The notes under the pieces are model-generated. The model was given only the letters and a program-made list of their open reading frames with translations, searched no databases and was not told where the DNA came from. Below are positions 5,943 to 9,595 of a stretch of 9,595 nt of DNA, one piece after another (positions within the stretch are counted from its first letter, which is position 1; every line of letters starts with the position of its first letter). Origin of the DNA: Rhodospirillales bacterium (GTDB taxonomy: Bacteria > Pseudomonadota > Alphaproteobacteria > SMXQ01); NCBI GenBank assembly GCA_024638585.1, contig JAHEKA010000061.1, forward strand, positions 1 to 9,595. The letters run 5' to 3'. A program made the translations under genes and the position numbers.

Positions 5943-6338
5943 TCACCCCACCGCGTCGGCCCCGGCCAGGGCGACCACCTCGTCATCGTTGCTGATCCCT
6001 GAGACCGCGACACCGCCGACGCAGGTCCCCTCGTAGAACACCGGGACGCCGCCGCGCACCGCCAGTCCCTCCGGATAGGTGATGTAGCCGGGGCGCTCCT
6101 TGACCCTTTCCTCCAAGGCCGCGGTAGGCCTGGCCCGGACCGCCGCCGTCCGGGCCTTGCCGGTCGCCATCAGGACCGTGTGTGGGCCCTGGTTGTCCGG
6201 CCGTTCCAGGTAGAGCAAATCGCCGTCTTCATCGACGACGGCGATGGTGCCCTGTTGGCCCAATTCCTCCGCCTTTGCCTTGCAGGCGGCGACGATGGCC
6301 TGGACTTCTACACTCGACAGGCACAGTTTGTTGCGCAT
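5943..6338 (-). CDS. GlcG/HbpS-like protein (heme-binding-protein fold)
   Basis: This 131-residue protein fits the GlcG/HbpS family (PF03928 type): an N-terminal helix (LSSVEVQAIVAACKAKAEEL, 7-26), the strand pair TIAVVDEDGDLLYLER (31-46), a helix with TGKARTAAV (59-67), the conserved PEGLAVRGGVPVFY (89-102) and the glycine-rich end GGVAVSGISNDDEVVAL (108-124). Family members bind heme or small ligands or assist in catabolic operons; GlcG lies in glycolate operons, but its reaction is not established. There is no signal peptide, so it is probably cytoplasmic. AGGAGGG (6346-6352) lies seven bases before the ATG. It follows the dehydrogenase gene by 29 bases on the same strand, so they form an operon. 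Confidence 0.9.
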   Translation of the reverse strand: MRNKLCLSSVEVQAIVAACKAKAEELGQQGTIAVVDEDGDLLYLERPDNQGPHTVLMATGKARTAAVRARPTAALEERVKERPGYITYPEGLAVRGGVPVFYEGTCVGGVAVSGISNDDEVVALAGADAVG

Positions 6339-6367
6339 TGATCAGCCCTCCTTTGAGGCGTGCCGTT

Positions 6368-7210
6368 CTAGCGGGACTTCTCAGCCTCCCAGCCGGCGAC
6401 CCAGACCGCCGCCGTGTCGGCGGCGATATGGGCCAGCGGAGACGCGACCCCCTCGACCTCCGCCAGCCTCGCCGCCAGGCCCACATCCTTGTTCATCAGG
6501 TTGGACGCCGGACGCGGCTTGGCATGGTTGCCGACCAGATCGAAGGCGCGCTCCCAGCGCGACAGCGTCGAGCCCCCGTCCTCGGCCACCGCCATCTCCA
6601 GGAAGGTGGCAAGATCCACGCCGCCGGCCTCGACCATGTTCAGCGTCTCCGCCAGCACCACCCGCTCGGCGCCGTTGATGAAGTTCTTGGCGATCTTGGC
6701 GACGTTGCCCGACCCGATCGGCCCGAAATGCCAGACCCCCTTGCCGAGCGGCTCAAGCGCCGCTTTGGCCCGGGCCACCGACGCATCATCGCCGCCCAGC
6801 AAGAACACCGCATCGCCGGCGGCGACCACCCGGGGAACCGCCGTCACCGGCGCATCGATCGCCGTGACCCCGCGTTCCGCCGCCTGGGCGGCGATCCGTT
6901 TCGTGGTCGCCGGCATGATGGTCGAATGCAGCAACACCAGGGCGCCCTCCTCGGCACCCGCCAGCACCCCATCGGACCGCGTCATGACATCGATGACCTC
7001 ATCATCGGTGCGGACGAAAACGTGGACGATCTCGACCCCCGCCACGGCCTCTGCCGGCGACCCCGCGCCCTTGGCGCCGTCTTTGACTGCCGCGGCCAGC
7101 GCATCGGCGTTGATGTCATAAGCCTGGGCGGTCCCCCCCGCCAGGTTGATGCGCTTCAGAAGCGCGCTTCCCATGGCCCCGGTGCCGATCAATCCAACCG
7201 TATCGGTCAT
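6368..7210 (-). CDS. NAD(P)-dependent beta-hydroxyacid dehydrogenase (3-hydroxyisobutyrate dehydrogenase-like)
   Basis: This 280-residue protein has the classic layout of the beta-hydroxyacid dehydrogenase family: Rossmann GLIGTGAMG (6-14), an acidic residue D32 after strand 2 that favours NAD over NADP, the STIMPATTK segment (96-104), the substrate-loop DAPVTAVPRV (119-128) where most members have DAPVSGG, and GSGNVAKIAKN (166-176) with catalytic K172 and N176. The changed substrate loop suggests a substrate other than 3-hydroxyisobutyrate or tartronate semialdehyde. I chose the ATG at 7210 because GGGGAGA lies six bases upstream (7217-7223); longer readings from 7225 or a TTG at 7228 overlap that site. 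It is first in an operon with the HbpS-like gene and diverges from the DUF2199 gene. Confidence 0.92.
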   Translation of the reverse strand: MTDTVGLIGTGAMGSALLKRINLAGGTAQAYDINADALAAAVKDGAKGAGSPAEAVAGVEIVHVFVRTDDEVIDVMTRSDGVLAGAEEGALVLLHSTIMPATTKRIAAQAAERGVTAIDAPVTAVPRVVAAGDAVFLLGGDDASVARAKAALEPLGKGVWHFGPIGSGNVAKIAKNFINGAERVVLAETLNMVEAGGVDLATFLEMAVAEDGGSTLSRWERAFDLVGNHAKPRPASNLMNKDVGLAARLAEVEGVASPLAHIAADTAAVWVAGWEAEKSR

Positions 7211-7216
7211 GCGTCG

Positions 7217-7223
7217 TCTCCCC
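7217..7223 (-). promoter_or_regulatory. Ribosome binding site fixing the dehydrogenase start
   Basis: GGGGAGA on the minus strand is six bases before the ATG at 7210. The ATG at 7225 and TTG at 7228 overlap or flank it and have no site of their own, which favours the 280-residue protein beginning MTDTVGLIG. Confidence 0.7.
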
Positions 7224-7341
7224 ATCAAGGTGGTTTGTTCTTATGTCCCCCGCGCCAGACTAGCACCGCGGGCGAAGCCTGGGAAAGCCGCCGTACACCG
7301 AGATCCTTGGAGCCTTGCGCTTCCGGCGCTTATCATGGGCG

Positions 7342-7908
7342 ATGGATTTCATTAGCCGAATCATGAGCCGGGCCCGGGCAATTGCGGAGCCGCGCCGCGA
7401 CCTTTCGGATTTCGAATTCGTTTGCCAAACCTGCGGCGAAACCCATACCGGGCTTATGGATCTGGGGGCCGATGGGCCGGACGCATACGACTCGTCAAGC
7501 GCGGAAGAACGGGAGACAGAGTTTCTTAAATCCGACGATCTCTGCATCTGGAACGACGAGCATTTCTTCGTGCGGTGTGTCCTGCCCATTCCCGTCCGGG
7601 GTCTCGACGACTTTTTTGGCTTCGGGGCCTGGTCGACCCTGTCAAAAGACAACTTCGCGCTCTACCGCGCCCATTGGGAGCACCCGGCAAGCGACGGGCT
7701 CGGGCCTTGGTTCGGTTGGCTCTCCAATGGGCTGAAGCCCTATCCAGATGCCCTAAATCTGCCCTGCCGGGTCCATCCCCAAGACCACGGACAGCGCCCC
7801 TTTCTGGAACTAGACGATCGAGACCACCCGCTCTCCCGGGACCAGCGCGAAGGTATCACCGTCGAGCGCCTGATGGAGATCTATGCCGCCAATGGCCACG
7901 GCCCCTGA
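7342..7908 (+). CDS. DUF2199 family protein
   Basis: This 188-residue protein matches DUF2199, a family of unknown function. A Cys pair in FVCQTCGETHTG (26-37, C28 and C31) opens the domain, followed by the acidic middle region with FLKSDDLCIWNDEHFFVRCVLPIPV (61-85) and the Trp-rich SDGLGPWFGWLSN segment (117-129). The Cys pair suggests a metal or structural site, although only two ligands are obvious; H35 could contribute. No signal peptide is seen. The start is uncertain: ATGs at 7342 and 7363 both lack a ribosome site, and a TTG at 7315 is possible but poorly placed. Since the domain begins near residue 24, the choice does not affect it. It precedes the SNase-like gene by 67 bases on the same strand. 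Confidence 0.85.
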   Translation: MDFISRIMSRARAIAEPRRDLSDFEFVCQTCGETHTGLMDLGADGPDAYDSSSAEERETEFLKSDDLCIWNDEHFFVRCVLPIPVRGLDDFFGFGAWSTLSKDNFALYRAHWEHPASDGLGPWFGWLSNGLKPYPDALNLPCRVHPQDHGQRPFLELDDRDHPLSRDQREGITVERLMEIYAANGHGP

Positions 7909-7975
7909 GGTTGGCCTGGGCGGAACCGGCTGTTAAAGTGTGAGGTTAAGAACAATGGCACCAGCGAGGTTTCAC

Positions 7976-8629
7976 ATGGGCGCGAAAGCATCCCTAAAAT
8001 CCGCATGTCTGGTCTTGGGCGGGTTCTTGATCATCGCCCTAGGCGGTACCGCGACGGCACAGGACCGGCTCGCGACGGGAGACAGGGCGGCGGCCGAAGC
8101 GGCTGGGGGAACCCCGGCCGTGGCCGGCGCAAGGGCCCCGGTTCAGGTCGCCCAGGACTACCGCCGGCATTGGCCGCGCAATCGCAGCCACATCATCGGG
8201 CGGGCCACGGCGGTTGACGGCGACACCATTGAGATCCGTGGCCGGAGGATCCGGATTCAGGGCATCGATGCCTTCCAGCCGCGCCAGCGCTGCCGCAACA
8301 ACAGGGGGCGGCGCTACCGCTGCGGACGCCGCGCCAGCGCGGCGATGCAGCGACTGGTCAATGGGGAAAGAATCGCCTGCGTGAGACTGGGTGGCGGGCG
8401 CCACGCCACACTCGCCACCTGCTGGCGGGGTTCCGAAGACCTCGGCGCCGCCATGGTGTTATCCGGTTGGGCGGTCGCCACCGGCGGTCCGGGCGGGCCC
8501 TATTCAATCCATGAACGGATGGCCCGGCGCCGCCAGGCCGGTGCCTGGTCCGGTGAGTTCACACGCCCCAGCCAGTGGCGCGGTCGTAGGAGAGATCGCC
8601 CCCGGCGCCGGCGTGAACGCGACGACTGA
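7976..8629 (+). CDS. Exported SNase-fold (thermonuclease-like) protein with altered active site
   Basis: This 217-residue protein carries a signal peptide (K4, K8, core 11-22, likely cut after ATA at 28), an Ala-rich spacer, an SNase-like domain (about 72-195) and an Arg-rich tail (about 202-215). The domain starts with GRATAVDGDTIEI (75-87), where D81 or D83 matches the calcium Asp, then IRIQGIDAFQ (92-101). Against staphylococcal nuclease, R93 matches R35 and D98 matches D40, but the general-base Glu (E43) is Q101. The region matching R87 reads GRHATLATC (141-149), where my hand alignment puts A144 at that Arg. Cys 106, 116, 135 and 149 may form disulfides. I preferred the ATG at 7976 (GAGG at 7966-7969), which places the signal peptide at the start; the ATG at 7955 is possible. 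It lies 19 bases before a sigma gene. Confidence 0.85.
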   Translation: MGAKASLKSACLVLGGFLIIALGGTATAQDRLATGDRAAAEAAGGTPAVAGARAPVQVAQDYRRHWPRNRSHIIGRATAVDGDTIEIRGRRIRIQGIDAFQPRQRCRNNRGRRYRCGRRASAAMQRLVNGERIACVRLGGGRHATLATCWRGSEDLGAAMVLSGWAVATGGPGGPYSIHERMARRRQAGAWSGEFTRPSQWRGRRRDRPRRRRERDD

Positions 8630-8648
8630 TAGGTCGGGGCCGCAGCCG

Positions 8649-9185
8649 ATGCACCGGATTGAGCCTTATCTCGGCCGCCTTTACCGCTATGCCTTCAGCC
8701 TTGCGCGGGAGGAGGATCTCGCGCGGGATCTGGTGCAGCGTTGCGCCGTAAAGGCCCTCAGCGCGAAAAAGACCCCGGATGACGATTCCGCCTATCGCGC
8801 CTGGTTGTTCGTGATCTTGCGCAACGCCTTCCGTGATCACCTGCGCCGCCATCGCCTGACCCAGGCCCTGTTCGACGACGAACCGGACGCGCAAATGGAT
8901 GATGCCCCATTGATGGAATATTGGCGGGGGGATGAACGTTTGATCAATGTGCTGAACGTGAAACAGGCCCTGAGCCGGCTTGGTCCCCGCGACCAGGAGA
9001 TCATCAGCCTGATTGATATGGTGGGCCTGAGTTACGCGGAAGCCGCCAAGGTCCTCGAGGTGCCCGAAGGGACCGTGATGAGCCGGATCAGCCGGGCCCG
9101 GGCCCGGCTCCTTGACCTGGTGGGGACGAGCAACGTGGAACCCTTGGCGCCCCGGCGTGGGCGTGCCAAGAATTGGTCGCGGTAA
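8649..9185 (+). CDS. ECF-type RNA polymerase sigma factor (second)
   Basis: This 178-residue protein has region 2 at about 6-70 (LYRYAFSLAREEDLARDLVQ, then the AYRAWLFVILRNAFRDHLRR helix) and region 4 at about 106-160 (LSRLGPRDQEIISLIDMVG, then the helix-turn-helix SYAEAAKVLEVPEGTVMSRISRAR in two parts). Only these two domains are present, as in group 4 sigma factors; the EGTVMSRISRARARL signature is typical. It differs clearly from the sigma at 1157-1849 in the linker and helix-turn-helix, so they are not a recent duplication. The ATG at 8649 has only a poor upstream purine stretch, and the gene starts 19 bases after the SNase-like stop, so coupled translation is likely. The frame stays open further upstream inside the SNase-like gene, but that part is not sigma-like. 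Confidence 0.93.
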   Translation: MHRIEPYLGRLYRYAFSLAREEDLARDLVQRCAVKALSAKKTPDDDSAYRAWLFVILRNAFRDHLRRHRLTQALFDDEPDAQMDDAPLMEYWRGDERLINVLNVKQALSRLGPRDQEIISLIDMVGLSYAEAAKVLEVPEGTVMSRISRARARLLDLVGTSNVEPLAPRRGRAKNWSR

Positions 9186-9203
9186 TGGTGCGGAGAGTGG
9201 CGT

Positions 9204-9595
9204 ATGGATAGGAAAGACGCGTTTGAACAGGCCAATGCCTTCGTCGACGGTGAACTCGACCGCGACGGGCGCAATGAGGTTCTCGACCGGGCGGCCAAGG
9301 ATCCGCGCGCGGCGCAGGAACTCGCCAACCTGAGCCGTCTGAAATCCGCCCTCGAAGACTCGATCGACGTGCCCGACCTGAGCTTGACGGTGACCGAGCG
9401 CGCGCGGTCGAGGAAGCGGGCGCGCCGCGCGCTCGCTCTCGCCGCCTGCCTGGCCCTCGCTTTCCTCACGGGCGGGGCATGGTGGTGGGGTTCGGCCCCG
9501 CCCCCGGCCGACGGGCTGCCCGTTGCCTGGGTCGTCAAAGCCCATGAGTCCTGGCGCGAGGTACCGTCGGGCAGGACCCTCCTGCGCCCCGCCGG
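9204..9595 (+). CDS. Putative anti-sigma factor, truncated at the window edge
   Basis: This gene is open from 9204 to the end of the window (130 complete codons, no stop). It begins MDRKDAFEQANAFVDGELD, with the FVDGEL text common at the start of cytoplasmic anti-sigma domains. A basic cluster (66-75, RARSRKRARR) precedes one membrane helix at about 75-96 (LALAACLALAFLTGG, then WWW), and the outer part continues beyond 9595. It lies 18 bases after the sigma stop, with GGAG at 9192-9195 eight bases before the ATG. There is no HxxxCxxC zinc motif; the only cysteine is C82, within the helix. The membrane anchor implies an envelope signal. The role is inferred from position, the FVDGEL start and topology. 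The C-terminal length is unknown. Confidence 0.82.
   Translation, partial: MDRKDAFEQANAFVDGELDRDGRNEVLDRAAKDPRAAQELANLSRLKSALEDSIDVPDLSLTVTERARSRKRARRALALAACLALAFLTGGAWWWGSAPPPADGLPVAWVVKAHESWREVPSGRTLLRPA

Noticed and set aside
6182..7366. A 394-codon open frame on the plus strand across the dehydrogenase gene
   Set aside because: It is antisense to a clearly conserved dehydrogenase, and its product is dominated by Arg, His, Gly and Pro with no domain. Long antisense frames are expected at this GC content.
8559..9545. A 328-codon minus-strand open frame across the second sigma and anti-sigma genes
   Set aside because: It is antisense to a conserved sigma factor, its product is low-complexity, and no ribosome site or domain is visible.

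Overview
The window looks like a chromosomal segment of a GC-rich alphaproteobacterium, possibly Rhodospirillales-like. I infer this from the strong GC bias at third codon positions, the GGAGG-type ribosome binding sites and the gene families present; no marker gene fixes the taxon. I see no rRNA, tRNA, insertion sequence, CRISPR array or integrase. Thirteen complete protein genes and one truncated at the right edge account for nearly all of the sequence, and no gene-free stretch exceeds about 200 bases.

Layout. A small cupin gene (+, 107-529) converges on a three-gene minus-strand operon that reads, in transcription order, exported EF-hand protein, ECF-type sigma factor, single-pass anti-sigma-like protein (2351 down to 639). 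A 10-bp perfect hairpin at 601-625 separates them. Next come a four-helix membrane protein (-), a divergent membrane-anchored small protein (+), a DUF1353 protein (-), a divergent VOC/glyoxalase-fold protein (+) and a 44-residue single-helix protein (-). A probable catabolic group follows: an amidohydrolase-2 family enzyme (+) converging on an operon of a beta-hydroxyacid dehydrogenase-like protein and a GlcG/HbpS-like protein (-). The right end is a plus-strand run of a DUF2199 protein, an exported nuclease-like (SNase fold) protein, a second ECF-type sigma factor and a second single-pass anti-sigma-like protein that continues past the window.

The most notable theme is the pair of sigma/anti-sigma modules at opposite ends. 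Each is directly preceded by a gene for a signal-peptide-bearing protein with an arginine-rich C-terminal tail. One carries four EF-hand loops. The other has an SNase fold in which a catalytic Glu, and probably a catalytic Arg, are replaced. My inference is that each exported protein may be an accessory of, or an input to, its envelope-responsive sigma/anti-sigma pair. The sequence does not prove this. The central genes look like ordinary metabolic and hypothetical genes.
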